From NCBI RefSeq assembly GCF_900172235.1, contig NZ_FWFQ01000014.1, positions 34,254-98,253 on the forward strand: DNA of 64,000 nucleotides, written 5' to 3'. Positions 53,896 through 64,000 of the stretch are shown piece by piece (within the stretch, counting starts at the first letter, position 1; each line of letters starts with the position of its first letter). The notes under the pieces were generated by a model. The model was not told the DNA's origin. It made no database searches and saw nothing but the letters and a program-made list of their open reading frames with translations. The DNA comes from Pseudoruegeria aquimaris (GTDB taxonomy: Bacteria > Pseudomonadota > Alphaproteobacteria > Rhodobacterales > Rhodobacteraceae). The position numbers were made by a program, and so were the translations under genes.

Positions 53896-54076
53896 TAGCA
53901 GAGAGAGGGGCGGGGTGCGCACTACTTATTGGGGTGCAGCAATGAAAAAATGACTAATGGAAGATGGGGGCGGGGCAATATCGTGTCATTAAGACCGATT
54001 TTGTAACGTTTTGTAAAGGTTTAGGCACCTGAGGCCAGCCGCGCTGGGTGTGGTGCCACCCGGTGCGAATCATGAT

Positions 54077-54108
54077 CCGCCCGCCTTCCAGAGCCGGAAA
54101 GCGGGCGG
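54077..54108 (-). terminator. Hairpin downstream of pyrF
   Basis: An 8-bp stem (CCGCCCGC / GCGGGCGG) extended by four more pairs after one mismatch lies 92 bases beyond the pyrF stop. There is no T-run, so it may need Rho. Confidence 0.45.
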
Positions 54109-54199
54109 GGGAAAGAACATCTATGGTTGAATTCAGCCCTTGCGGCGGCGGGACGGGCGGCGGATCGCCGGCCCGCGTTCAGGCTGTGTCAGGGCAGCG

Positions 54200-54907
54200 T
54201 CAGACAGCGGCGATCTCGTCGAGGACCGCCCTCGCGGCGGCGGCCGGATCCTCCGCCTGCCAGATCGGCCGGCCGACGACGATGTGATCGGCCCCGTCCG
54301 CCAGCGCGGCCGCCGGCGTGGCCACGCGTTTCTGATCGCCGAGCGCGGCGCCGGCGGGCCGCACGCCGGGCGTGACGATCAGCTTGCCCTGCGCTTCCGG
54401 CAGCGCGCGGATCAGGGCGGCTTCACGGGGCGAGGCGATCACGCCGTCCGCCCCGGCGGCCAGGGCCCGCGCGGCACGCTCCACGGTGATGTCGAGCACG
54501 GCGCCGGCCTCGATCATGGCTTCGTCCAGATCGCCCCGTTCCAGCGAGGTCAGCACCGTCACGGCAAGGATCTTGAGATCCTTCCCGCCCTTGCCCTCGG
54601 CGGCCGCCCGCACGACATGGGGGTCGCCGTGCACGGTCAGGAAATCGAGATCGAACTGGGCCAGCCCCCGGACGGCGGATTCAACCGTCGCGCCGATGTC
54701 GAAGAGCTTCATGTCGAGGAAGATGCGCTTGCCGTGCTCCTGCTTGAGCTCGTTGGCCAGCGCCAGGCCGCCGCCGGTGAGCATCCCGAGGCCGATCTTG
54801 TAGAAGTTGACGGACTCTCCCAACTGCTCGGCCAGTTTCAGCCCGGCCAGGGCGTTCGGCACGTCGAGGGCTACGATGAGGCGATCGTCGGAAGGGGGGC
54901 TGGTCAT
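54200..54907 (-). CDS. pyrF: Orotidine 5'-phosphate decarboxylase
   Basis: A 235-residue TIM-barrel enzyme that turns OMP into UMP, the last step of pyrimidine synthesis. The catalytic DxKxxD array is seen as Asp65-Met-Lys67-Leu-Phe-Asp70 (FLDMKLFDI), with Asp15 and Lys37 (YKIGL) earlier and the phosphate-binding GVRPAGAALGDQKRV and GRPIWQAEDPAAA later. The length is normal. It lies downstream of the small conserved gene on the same strand, 72 bases apart. Confidence 0.96.
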   Translation of the reverse strand: MTSPPSDDRLIVALDVPNALAGLKLAEQLGESVNFYKIGLGMLTGGGLALANELKQEHGKRIFLDMKLFDIGATVESAVRGLAQFDLDFLTVHGDPHVVRAAAEGKGGKDLKILAVTVLTSLERGDLDEAMIEAGAVLDITVERAARALAAGADGVIASPREAALIRALPEAQGKLIVTPGVRPAGAALGDQKRVATPAAALADGADHIVVGRPIWQAEDPAAAARAVLDEIAAV

Positions 54908-54979
54908 GGCGGAAGGCTCCTGCTGGTTCGACCCCTTTTCCCCGCCTGCGCGGGCGCGGTCAACCTCCCGTGCGGGCGC

Positions 54980-55249
54980 TCAGGCGCTGAAACGCGGCTG
55001 GCTGCCGTCGGCGAGCCGCAGGGTGACGCGTTTCACGTCCGGCATCCGGCGCAGGCGCGCGATGGCATCTTCCGCGAGCAGGGCTTCCATCTCCTGCGCC
55101 GGCGCTGAGGCCGGAGCCCGGGCGCTGGCATGCAGGTGCAGCAGCCGCGGCTCCGTGCCGTCGTCCTCCTGGATTTCAAAGACGACATGGCCTCGTTGGT
55201 AGGCGCCGTTGCGCCCGCTGATGGACACGTCGATTCGGGTTATGATCAT
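54980..55249 (-). CDS. Conserved hypothetical protein, 89 residues
   Basis: A small soluble protein with alternating strands, no signal or helix, and no recognised domain. The start at 55249 gives MIITRIDVS; a longer ATG adds three residues. It is divergent from clpB, an arrangement that would put both under the same intergenic control region. Confidence 0.6.
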   Translation of the reverse strand: MIITRIDVSISGRNGAYQRGHVVFEIQEDDGTEPRLLHLHASARAPASAPAQEMEALLAEDAIARLRRMPDVKRVTLRLADGSQPRFSA

Positions 55250-55358
55250 TGCTCGCACACTCTTTACACGCGTAAGCTTTTGCCTGCGCGAGCCTCGCCA
55301 GGTAAGGTGAATATCCCGAAAAAATCGTCAGATCTGGCGATTTTCGGGCGGCGGAATT

Positions 55359-55387
55359 CTTGACGTAACGGGAGCGTGAACCCACAT
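55359..55387 (+). promoter_or_regulatory. Candidate RpoH (sigma-32) promoter of clpB
   Basis: CTTGAC (55359-55364), a 17-base spacer and CCACAT (55382-55387) resemble the alphaproteobacterial RpoH consensus. It lies about 78 bases before the clpB start, and clpB is a classical heat-shock gene. Confidence 0.55.
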
Positions 55388-55464
55388 CAGGTGCAAGGTC
55401 CACCGGCGGCCGTGCCTGATGCAGGGCGGGTGCCAGACGGGACGCTTAGAAAAGGAGACAGCTC

Positions 55465-58080
<2,616 letters not shown>

Positions 58081-58106
58081 CCCGCACCCAGCCAAAAGGC
58101 GAAAAG

Positions 58107-58134
58107 AAAGCCGGGCCTCGTGCCCGGCTTTTTT
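58107..58134 (+). terminator. Rho-independent terminator of clpB
   Basis: A 9- to 10-bp stem (AAAGCCGGGC / GCCCGGCTTT) with a 5-base loop is followed by TTTT, 26 bases beyond the clpB stop. Confidence 0.9.
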
Positions 58135-58154
58135 GTGCCCGGAGGAATGCCGCC

Positions 58155-58814
58155 ATGCCCCGCCCGTCCCTGGTGATCTTCGACTGCGACGGCGTTGTGG
58201 TGGACAGCGAACGCCCGACGCTCGCCTTCCTGCGCGACGAGCTTGCCGCGCACGGGCTGGATCTGACGGTGGCGCAGGTGACGGAGATGTTCATCGGCGG
58301 CACGATGCAGGGCGTCTTCGAGGCGGCGCGCGCCAGGGGTGCGGCGCTGGCCGACGACTGGGTGGACAGCTACTACCGCCGGCTCTACGCGCTTCTGGCG
58401 CGCGAGGTCGAGGCGGTCCCCGGTGTCGTGGCAGTGCTGGATGCGCTGGAGGCGGCGGGGATTCCCTACGCGATCGGCTCCAACGGGCGGATCGAAAAGA
58501 TGGAAGTGACCCTCGGGCGCACGGGGCTTGCGGCGCGCTTCGCCGGGCGCGCCTTCTCCGCTCAGGATCCGGCCCACCCGCAGCGCCGCCCCAAACCCGC
58601 GCCCGACATCTACCTCTGGATCGCGTCGGAAATGGGCGTGGCACCCGGCGCCTGCGCCGTGGTGGAGGACAGCCCCACCGGCGCGCGCGCCGCGCAGGCC
58701 GCGGGCATGGCGTGCTACGGCTTCACACGCGAAACGCCGGCGCACCGTTTCAAAGGCATCGCCGACGTTCTGTTCGATGACATGGCCCAGCTGCCGGCCC
58801 TTCTGCAGCTGTAG
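58155..58814 (+). CDS. HAD superfamily hydrolase, phosphoglycolate-phosphatase-like
   Basis: A 219-residue HAD phosphatase. The nucleophile and acid are Asp10 and Asp12 (VIFDCDGVVVDSE); the cap domain is the four-helix type; then AIGSNGRIEKMEV, KPAPDIYL and VVEDSPTGARAAQAAGM complete the active site. These are typical of the beta-phosphoglucomutase/phosphoglycolate phosphatase subfamily. The substrate cannot be chosen by sequence. It follows the clpB terminator and is probably separately transcribed. Confidence 0.88.
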   Translation: MPRPSLVIFDCDGVVVDSERPTLAFLRDELAAHGLDLTVAQVTEMFIGGTMQGVFEAARARGAALADDWVDSYYRRLYALLAREVEAVPGVVAVLDALEAAGIPYAIGSNGRIEKMEVTLGRTGLAARFAGRAFSAQDPAHPQRRPKPAPDIYLWIASEMGVAPGACAVVEDSPTGARAAQAAGMACYGFTRETPAHRFKGIADVLFDDMAQLPALLQL

Positions 58815-58822
58815 GGCAACGC

Positions 58823-58852
58823 GCAAGGAGGCAGCGTCCGCTGCCTCCTTGC
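58823..58852. terminator. Hairpin between convergent HAD and fasciclin genes
   Basis: A perfect 12-bp stem (GCAAGGAGGCAG / CTGCCTCCTTGC) with a 6-base loop; no T-run. It is symmetric and could serve both strands. Confidence 0.6.
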
Positions 58853-58885
58853 GGGCTGTGGTATTCCGGTTCAAACCGGCAGATG

Positions 58886-59374
58886 TCAGGGCAGCAGCAC
58901 CTTGTCGATCACGTGGATCACGCCGTTGCTGGCGCGGATGTCGGCGGCGGTGACGTTGGAGGAGTTGACCTTCACGCCGTTGCGGCCGTCCACGTGGATG
59001 TTCTTGCCGTTGACGGTGGTCAGCGCGCCGCGCTTGCCGGCGAGCGACGAGGCCGGGTAGTTTCCGGCGACCACGTGGTAGGTGAGCACGGCGACGAGCT
59101 GATCCTTGTTCTCGGGCTTCAGCAGGTTCTCGACGGTGCCGGCGGGCAGCGCGGCGAAGGCTTCGTTCGTCGGGGCGAAGACGGTGAACGGCCCGTCACC
59201 CTTCAGCGTTTCGGCCAGACCGGCGGCGCCGACGGCGGCGACGAGGGTGGAGAAATCGTCATTGCCGGCGGCGATGTCCACGATGTCCGGGCTGCGCGGG
59301 GTCGTGGCGCAGGCGGAGAGGGCGGCGACGGCGCCGAATGCGGCAAGCGCCTTGAGGGCGGAACGGCGTTTCAT
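58886..59374 (-). CDS. Fasciclin (FAS1) domain lipoprotein
   Basis: A 162-residue protein with a lipoprotein signal (LSAC, Cys22) and one FAS1 domain: [16 protein letters not shown] (H1 motif) and [12 protein letters not shown] (H2 motif). Bacterial FAS1 proteins are secreted adhesion or cell-surface proteins. It is 80 bases downstream of a second FAS1 gene with close similarity, a tandem duplication. Confidence 0.92.
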   Translation of the reverse strand: MKRRSALKALAAFGAVAALSACATTPRSPDIVDIAAGNDDFSTLVAAVGAAGLAETLKGDGPFTVFAPTNEAFAALPAGTVENLLKPENKDQLVAVLTYHVVAGNYPASSLAGKRGALTTVNGKNIHVDGRNGVKVNSSNVTAADIRASNGVIHVIDKVLLP

Positions 59375-59454
59375 GGGGTTACTCCCTGATGGTCATTCAA
59401 TTCTTGGGTGGTTCGATGCCGGGAGCGCGGCGGGCGCGCTCCCGATCGGTGCGA

Positions 59455-59937
59455 TCACTTCGGCAGGATCACGGCGTCGATCACGTGGATCACGCCGTTG
59501 GAGGCCATCACGTCGGCCTGGATCACCTTGGCGCCGTCGATCATCACGCCGTCGGTGGCATCGACCATGGCCTTGGAGCCCTGGACGGTCTCGACGTCCA
59601 TCTTCTTGCCGGCGATGTCGGCGGCCATCACCTTGCCCGGGATCACGTGGTAGGTGAGCACGGCGACGAGCTGATCCTTGTTCTCGGGCTTGAGCAGTTC
59701 TTCGACGGTGCCGGCCGGCAGCGCGGCGAAGGCGTCATCGGTGGGCGCGAAAACGGTGAACGGGCCTTCGCCCTTCAGCGTCTCCACGAGGCCCGCTGCC
59801 TGAACGGCGGCCACGAGCGTGGTGAAGCTGCCGGCGCCGACGGCGGTGTCCACGATGTCCTTGCCGTGGCCGTCCGCGAGGGCGGGGGCGGCGAAAGCTG
59901 CGGAAGCGGCGAGGGCGACAAAAGTTCTGCGAAACAT
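59455..59937 (-). CDS. Fasciclin (FAS1) domain secreted protein
   Basis: A 160-residue protein with a cleavable signal peptide (cut after ALA, about residue 21) and one FAS1 domain ([29 protein letters not shown]). It is paralogous to the downstream lipoprotein, with the segment [14 protein letters not shown] shared exactly, but lacks the lipobox, so it is likely free in the periplasm or secreted. Confidence 0.92.
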   Translation of the reverse strand: MFRRTFVALAASAAFAAPALADGHGKDIVDTAVGAGSFTTLVAAVQAAGLVETLKGEGPFTVFAPTDDAFAALPAGTVEELLKPENKDQLVAVLTYHVIPGKVMAADIAGKKMDVETVQGSKAMVDATDGVMIDGAKVIQADVMASNGVIHVIDAVILPK

Positions 59938-60262
59938 GATGTACTCCGTTTTGGTTGTTCGCGGTCAGTCAATGTTTCGGCTACGGCGCCCCTGCCGGTT
60001 TGGATGAAAGATGACGCAGCAAGACTGCCCTTGAAATCGAAAGGCGGCGGACTAAGCCGCGCCGATTTCCCGCGGCAACTCAACTGATTGTGAAGATCTG
60101 CCCGTGATCCGCCCTGAATGCGCGGGGGCTCGCGGCCGATCGAATCTGCCGGACCGGCGGAAAATTTCGCTGTGCAGCGCGCGGGTAGGCTGGTTTAGTC
60201 CGGGGCGACATGGTTCTTCGCGGCCCCTGCGCGGCTGCGGCGTGGACGGAAGGGGCGGCCGG
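59938..60262. other. Divergent intergenic region, fasciclin / glutamate-synthase-like gene
   Basis: These 325 bases hold the promoters of two divergent genes. No gene, RNA or clear operator was found. Confidence 0.45.
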
Positions 60263-61762
60263 ATGGAAATGGAACGCATGATCGATTGGGCGGCGCTCGC
60301 GCTGCAGACGCTGGCGCTTGCCTTCGTCTTCATCCTCGGGGTCGCGGCGGCTGTGGTGGTGATCCTCTTCATCATCGACCGCACCCAGACCGGGGACGCG
60401 ATCCGGCGCAACTACCCGGTCATCGGGCGGTTCCGGCATCTCTTCACCACTCTGGGCGAGTTCTTCCGCCAGTATTTCTTCGCGATGGACCGCGAGGAGA
60501 TGCCCTTCAACCGCGCGCAGAGGGATTGGGTCACGCGGGCGGCCCGCGGCGAGAGCAACACCATCGCCTTCGGCTCCACTCGCAACCTCAACATCGTGGG
60601 CACGCCGATCTTTGTGAACGCGCCCTTTCCCCCGCTGGACGATCAGGTCGGCTCGACCGAGCCGATGCTGATCGGCCCCGGTGCGCGGCATCCCTACCGC
60701 GCGCCGTCCATCTTCAACATCTCGGGCATGAGTTACGGCGCCCTCTCGCGGCCCGCGATCGAGGCGCTTTCGCGCGGGGCGGCGGAGGCCGGCATCTGGC
60801 TGAACACGGGGGAAGGGGGGCTTTCGCCCTATCACCTCGCCTCCGGCTGCGACATCGTCTTCCAGATCGGCACGGCGAAATACGGGGTCCGCAACGATGA
60901 CGGCACGCTGAACGAAGAAAAGCTGCGCACCATCGCCGCGTATCCGCAGGTCCGGATGTTTGAGATCAAGATGGCTCAGGGGGCCAAGCCCGGAAAAGGG
61001 GGCATCCTGCCCGGCGCCAAGGTGACGCCCGAGATCGCCGCCATCCGGGGGATCCCCGCAGGTCAGCCGAGCCTGTCGCCCAACCGTCACGTGGACATCG
61101 CCAACATCGACGAATTCCTCGACATGGTGGTGCGCATCCGCGAGATCACCGGCAAGCCCGTGGGCTTCAAGACGGTGATCGGCTCGGTGGAGCCCTTCCG
61201 CGCGCTTTTCACGCGCATCAAGGAGCGGGGCGAGGATTGCGCTCCCGATTTCATGACGATCGACGGCGGCGAAGGCGGCACCGGCGCTTCGCCGATGCCG
61301 TTGATGGATCTCGTCGGGATGCCCGTGCGCGAGGCACTGCCGCGCATCACCAGCCTGCTCAACGAAATTGGTCTGCGCGGGCGGATCCGGCTGGTGGCCT
61401 CCGGCAAGCTGGTGAACCCGGGCGACGTGGCCTGGGCGATCGCCGCCGGCGCCGATTTCGTGACCTGCGCGCGCGGCTTCATGTTTTCCCTCGGCTGCAT
61501 CCAGGCCCTGAAGTGCAACCGCAACACCTGCCCGACCGGCATCACCACCCACGATCCGCGCCTGCAGAAGGGGCTCGTCGTGGAAGACAAGTTCAAGAAG
61601 GTGGCCAACTACGCCAAGGGCATCATCAAGGACGTGGAGACCATCGCCCATTCCGTCGGCGTCTCCGAGCCGCGGCAGATGCGGCGCAAACACGTCCGGA
61701 TCGTACAGGACGACGGCACCTCCCGGCGGATGGATCGGATCTTCGAGGATCTCACGGATTGA
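60263..61762 (+). CDS. FMN-binding glutamate-synthase-domain protein, membrane-anchored
   Basis: A 499-residue protein: one N-terminal helix (about residues 8-32), then a barrel like the FMN and [3Fe-4S] region of glutamate synthase large subunit ([18 protein letters not shown] [28 protein letters not shown], and Cys-rich [16 protein letters not shown]). It has no glutamine amidotransferase domain, so it should not make glutamate alone. An ammonia-, electron- or quinone-linked redox role is possible but not established. ATG 60263 follows AAGGGG. Confidence 0.85.
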   Translation: MEMERMIDWAALALQTLALAFVFILGVAAAVVVILFIIDRTQTGDAIRRNYPVIGRFRHLFTTLGEFFRQYFFAMDREEMPFNRAQRDWVTRAARGESNTIAFGSTRNLNIVGTPIFVNAPFPPLDDQVGSTEPMLIGPGARHPYRAPSIFNISGMSYGALSRPAIEALSRGAAEAGIWLNTGEGGLSPYHLASGCDIVFQIGTAKYGVRNDDGTLNEEKLRTIAAYPQVRMFEIKMAQGAKPGKGGILPGAKVTPEIAAIRGIPAGQPSLSPNRHVDIANIDEFLDMVVRIREITGKPVGFKTVIGSVEPFRALFTRIKERGEDCAPDFMTIDGGEGGTGASPMPLMDLVGMPVREALPRITSLLNEIGLRGRIRLVASGKLVNPGDVAWAIAAGADFVTCARGFMFSLGCIQALKCNRNTCPTGITTHDPRLQKGLVVEDKFKKVANYAKGIIKDVETIAHSVGVSEPRQMRRKHVRIVQDDGTSRRMDRIFEDLTD

Positions 61763-61884
61763 CCCGGCCGGCCATTCGGCCCCCCTTGCGCCCTCGCGGG
61801 ATCAAACAACTTCGTGAGGCACGGGCATATGACTTGGACGCGCGCCCTATCTTCGGTGAATGTGGCCCAAACACCGGAGGCATC

Positions 61885-62820
61885 ATGCGCACACGTTTCA
61901 AGACCGATCTCACCTGGGCGGACGTCACCCCGAAGGACGCCTTCCTGAACCGCCGCTCCCTCATCGCCGGGCTCGGGGCGGCGGCCGCCGTCGGATCGAT
62001 CGGCGGCGCGGCGCAGGCCGCCAGGATAGATACGGTGCCGAGCCCGTATTCCACCGATCTGGAGCCCAACAGCTACGAGGACGTGACCTCCTACAACAAC
62101 TTCTATGAATTCGGCACCGGCAAGGACGATCCGGCGAAATACGCCGGCGCGCTGACCACGGATCCTTGGGCGGTGAAGATCGACGGGCTGGTGGATCGCC
62201 CGGGCACCTATGACCTCGCGGATCTCACGAAGGGCGTGCAGATGGAGGAACGGATCTACCGGTTCCGCTGCGTGGAGGCATGGGCGATGGTGATCCCCTG
62301 GGTCGGTTTCGAACTCAACCAGCTGCTGGCCCGCGTAGGCGTTCAGTCTGGCGCGAAATACGTTGCCTTCGAAACCCTGGTGCGCCCGGAGGAAATGCGC
62401 GGCCAGCGGCGTGGCACCCTCGACTGGCCCTACCGCGAAGGGTTGCGGCTGGATGAGGCGATGCACCCGCTCACCATCCTGGCCACCGGTCTGTATGGCG
62501 AAACCATGCCCAACCAGAACGGCGCGCCGATCCGGCTGGTGGTGCCGTGGAAATACGGCTTCAAGTCGATCAAGTCGATCGTGCGCATCTCGCTCACCGC
62601 GGAGGAGCCGCCCACCAGCTGGAACATGGCCAACCCGCGCGAGTACGGCTTCTACTCCAACGTGAACCCCGAAGTGGATCACCCCCGCTGGTCGCAGGCG
62701 ACCGAGCGCAAGGTCGGGGGCGGGCTGATCGCCCGGCGCCAGCCGACCCTGATGATGAACGGCTATGCCGACGAGGTGATGGATCTCTACAAGGGTATGG
62801 ACCTTGCCAAGTTCTACTAG
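61885..62820 (+). CDS. msrP: Periplasmic methionine-sulfoxide reductase, catalytic subunit MsrP
   Basis: A 311-residue molybdoenzyme (YedY family) that repairs oxidised methionine in periplasmic proteins. A Tat motif (NRRSLIAGL, Arg23-Arg24) begins a signal peptide, and the Mo-cofactor ligand is Cys129 ([14 protein letters not shown]). GGAGG lies just before the ATG. The end overlaps msrQ by 17 bases. Electrons come from the quinone pool through MsrQ. Confidence 0.95.
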   Translation: MRTRFKTDLTWADVTPKDAFLNRRSLIAGLGAAAAVGSIGGAAQAARIDTVPSPYSTDLEPNSYEDVTSYNNFYEFGTGKDDPAKYAGALTTDPWAVKIDGLVDRPGTYDLADLTKGVQMEERIYRFRCVEAWAMVIPWVGFELNQLLARVGVQSGAKYVAFETLVRPEEMRGQRRGTLDWPYREGLRLDEAMHPLTILATGLYGETMPNQNGAPIRLVVPWKYGFKSIKSIVRISLTAEEPPTSWNMANPREYGFYSNVNPEVDHPRWSQATERKVGGGLIARRQPTLMMNGYADEVMDLYKGMDLAKFY

Positions 62821-63457
62821 CGCGGCGCTGGCCGACGGGATCAACGGCCTGGCCCGCCGCCTGCCGGCCTGGCCCATCTACCTGCTGGCCTGCCTGCCCC
62901 CGGCCTGGCTTCTGTGGCAGGGGCTGACCGGCGGGCTCGGCGTGGACCCGGTGAAGGAGATGGAGCACCGGATGGGGCTCTGGGGTCTGCAGGTTCTGAT
63001 CGCCAGCCTCTGCATCACGCCCCTGCGCACCTTCGCCCGGATCAATCTGGTCCGCTATCGCCGGGCGCTGGGCCTCGTGGCCTTCTTCTACATCTTCCTG
63101 CACCTGCTGATCTGGCTCGTGCTCGACGTGCAGATCCCCGCCCAGATCTGGGCCGATATCGTGAAGCGGCCCTATATCACCATCGGGATGGGGGCATTCC
63201 TCGCCATGGTGCCGCTGGCGATCACCTCCAACAACCTGTCGATCCGGCGCATGGGGGCCGCCGCCTGGCGTCGGCTGCACAAGTTGGCCTATTTCGCGGT
63301 GCTGGCGGGGAGCATCCATTTCCTGATGCTGGTGAAGGGCTGGCAGATCGAGCCAATGATCTACTTCGGAATCGTCTGCGCCCTGCTCGGCGCCCGTCTC
63401 CGCCCGCACCACCTCGGCCGGATTTCCGGTGGAACGGCGACTCGCCGGCAGGGCTGA
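62804..63457 (+). CDS. msrQ: MsrQ heme-binding membrane subunit
   Basis: A 217-residue integral membrane protein with about six helices and conserved His residues for b-type heme ([26 protein letters not shown]). It takes electrons from quinol and passes them to MsrP. The start is TTG 62804 within the end of msrP, giving tight coupling. The msrPQ pair is complete. Confidence 0.93.
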   Translation: MPSSTSAALADGINGLARRLPAWPIYLLACLPPAWLLWQGLTGGLGVDPVKEMEHRMGLWGLQVLIASLCITPLRTFARINLVRYRRALGLVAFFYIFLHLLIWLVLDVQIPAQIWADIVKRPYITIGMGAFLAMVPLAITSNNLSIRRMGAAAWRRLHKLAYFAVLAGSIHFLMLVKGWQIEPMIYFGIVCALLGARLRPHHLGRISGGTATRRQG

Positions 63458-63673
63458 CCCGCCTCTCTCAGCCCGCTGAATCGTCCGAGTCTGTGGATAG
63501 CCCTGTGGAGAACTGGCCCCCCGGCGTGTCGGGGCCCATTCATGACGGCTCCCGCGTGCCGCCGTGGCGTCTGAACCCAGCGGGCGCCGTGGCGCGTTTC
63601 CTCAAAAACCACTTTAACATCAGTCACTTACGCAAAAAATTGGATTGATTTGTGATTTTCTTCATTTTTGGTG

Positions 63674-63702
63674 TTGCGACTCTCTGCGTGTCTCCGTAAA
63701 AG
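63674..63702 (+). promoter_or_regulatory. Candidate rRNA promoter (TTGCGA-N17-TAAAAG)
   Basis: TTGCGA (63674-63679) and TAAAAG (63697-63702) with a 17-base spacer follow an AT-rich upstream stretch that could act as an UP element. Other placements are possible. Confidence 0.35.
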
Positions 63703-63874
63703 CCCCCTCACCGGCGGCGCTGAGGCGCTGACGGGGCGGCCCTGGGGCCGGGACGGAACGGACGGAAGCTTGGGTTTTCGGAAGGATCGGAACGGATTTA
63801 GGGTTGAAACTTCGGAGATGATGACGCGGGTTGCGCCAAGGAAATGCGGCGCTTCCGGTTGATTTTGTCTCCCC

Positions 63875-63885
63875 GCTCTTTGACA
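63875..63885 (+). promoter_or_regulatory. boxA antitermination site of the rRNA leader
   Basis: GCTCTTTGACA matches the boxA consensus (TGCTCTTTAACA) and lies in the usual position in the rRNA leader, where the Nus factors bind. Confidence 0.75.
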
Positions 63886-63900
63886 TTATTGGTGACTTGA

Positions 63901-63953
63901 AGAGATATGCGGGCGGTTTGGTCTGTATCGACGGATCGACGTTTTGCATATCT
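63901..63953 (+). other. rRNA leader stem-loop
   Basis: AGATATGC (63903-63910) pairs with GCATATCT (63946-63953), enclosing GGGCGGTTTGG, a sequence characteristic of Rhodobacteraceae 16S leaders. It is probably part of the precursor-processing structure. Confidence 0.65.
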
Positions 63954-64000
63954 GGTCTCTAGGGCTCTTTCGGGGGTTCGATGATGAGATGAACAGCTTC

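Larger units (their letters stand above)
53813..54199. other. 387-base region between hxlR and pyrF
   Basis: Apart from the GGTTACC palindrome it holds an AT-richer stretch (53920-54030) with no convincing gene, and a GC hairpin at 54077-54108 near the pyrF end. No RNA gene recognised. Confidence 0.5.
63458..64000. other. Long non-coding region ahead of an rRNA operon
   Basis: No gene is supported here. A GC hairpin lies at 63515-63536; an AT-rich tract at 63600-63680 leads to a candidate promoter, then boxA and a processing stem. The final bases look like the usual approach to 16S rRNA, whose mature start lies beyond the window. Confidence 0.7.

Noticed and set aside
54048..54287. Short plus-strand open frames in the hxlR-pyrF gap
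   Set aside because: They run into pyrF in antisense and have low-complexity Arg/Pro/Gly composition.
63492..63511. Two TGTGGAnA motifs resembling DnaA boxes
   Set aside because: Each has one or more mismatches to TTATCCACA, there are only two, and no origin-linked genes are near.

Overview
The window is a high-GC chromosomal segment that looks like an alphaproteobacterium of the Rhodobacteraceae (Roseobacter group). This is inferred from gene content: DUF1467 next to methylmalonyl-CoA epimerase, DinB with an N-terminal CxxC pair, DUF6455 proteins, a sitABCD manganese system, LivGHMKF transporters, msrPQ and the form of the rRNA leader at the right edge. Almost everything is chromosomal housekeeping and accessory metabolism. 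I see no transposase, integrase, phage gene or CRISPR array.

Layout. 1-5.1 kb: 3' end of aspS with its terminator, a DUF1800/DUF1501 secreted pair, a GNAT acetyltransferase and a convergent orphan response regulator. 5.2-10.5 kb: methylmalonyl-CoA epimerase with DUF1467, then a minus-strand group (nitroreductase/EI24; M48 lipoprotein/YigZ-like/small membrane protein), UPF0235 and a class II histone-deacetylase-like amidohydrolase. 10.8-18.2 kb: a complete Na+-translocating NADH:quinone oxidoreductase locus, nqrABCDEF, with its maturation genes apbE (flavin transferase) and nqrM divergent from it. 18.4-20.6 kb: CBS protein, two DUF6455 proteins, a small membrane protein and a beta-keto acid cleavage enzyme. 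20.8-26.3 kb: minus-strand oppABCDF peptide transporter; the oppA signal-peptide region carries an apparent one-base contraction in a homopolymer. 26.6-28.7 kb: a translationally coupled pair, a coiled-coil membrane protein and a ClpP-like secreted serine protease, which I cannot assign to a known system. 28.7-32.4 kb: sitABCD with a palindromic Fur/Mur-type operator.

32.4-38 kb: MarR and LysR regulators, DUF1330, unknown small proteins and a hybrid histidine kinase/OmpR regulator pair. 38.1-47.7 kb: an import-and-activation cluster, with a long-chain acyl-CoA ligase, LivG, LivH, a small membrane protein, LivM, a periplasmic binding protein, LivF, an FkbM methyltransferase and a PaaK-like ligase. 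47.9-50.3 kb: DUF1326/DUF2182, GNAT, rpmJ (41 codons) and tRNA-Val(GAC). 50.4-55.2 kb: N-formylglutamate amidohydrolase family protein, dinB overlapping an upstream membrane-protein gene, an HxlR regulator with a palindromic operator, pyrF and a small conserved protein. 55.4-58.8 kb: clpB with a heat-shock-type promoter, and a HAD phosphatase. 58.9-63.5 kb: two tandem fasciclin proteins, a membrane-anchored glutamate-synthase-like FMN protein and msrPQ. 63.5-64.0 kb: the leader of an rRNA operon (candidate promoter, boxA, processing stem); mature 16S starts beyond the window.

Starts were moved from the longest open frame where a ribosome-binding site, signal peptide or overlap gave a better choice. 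All functional names come from reading the protein sequences; no database search was run.
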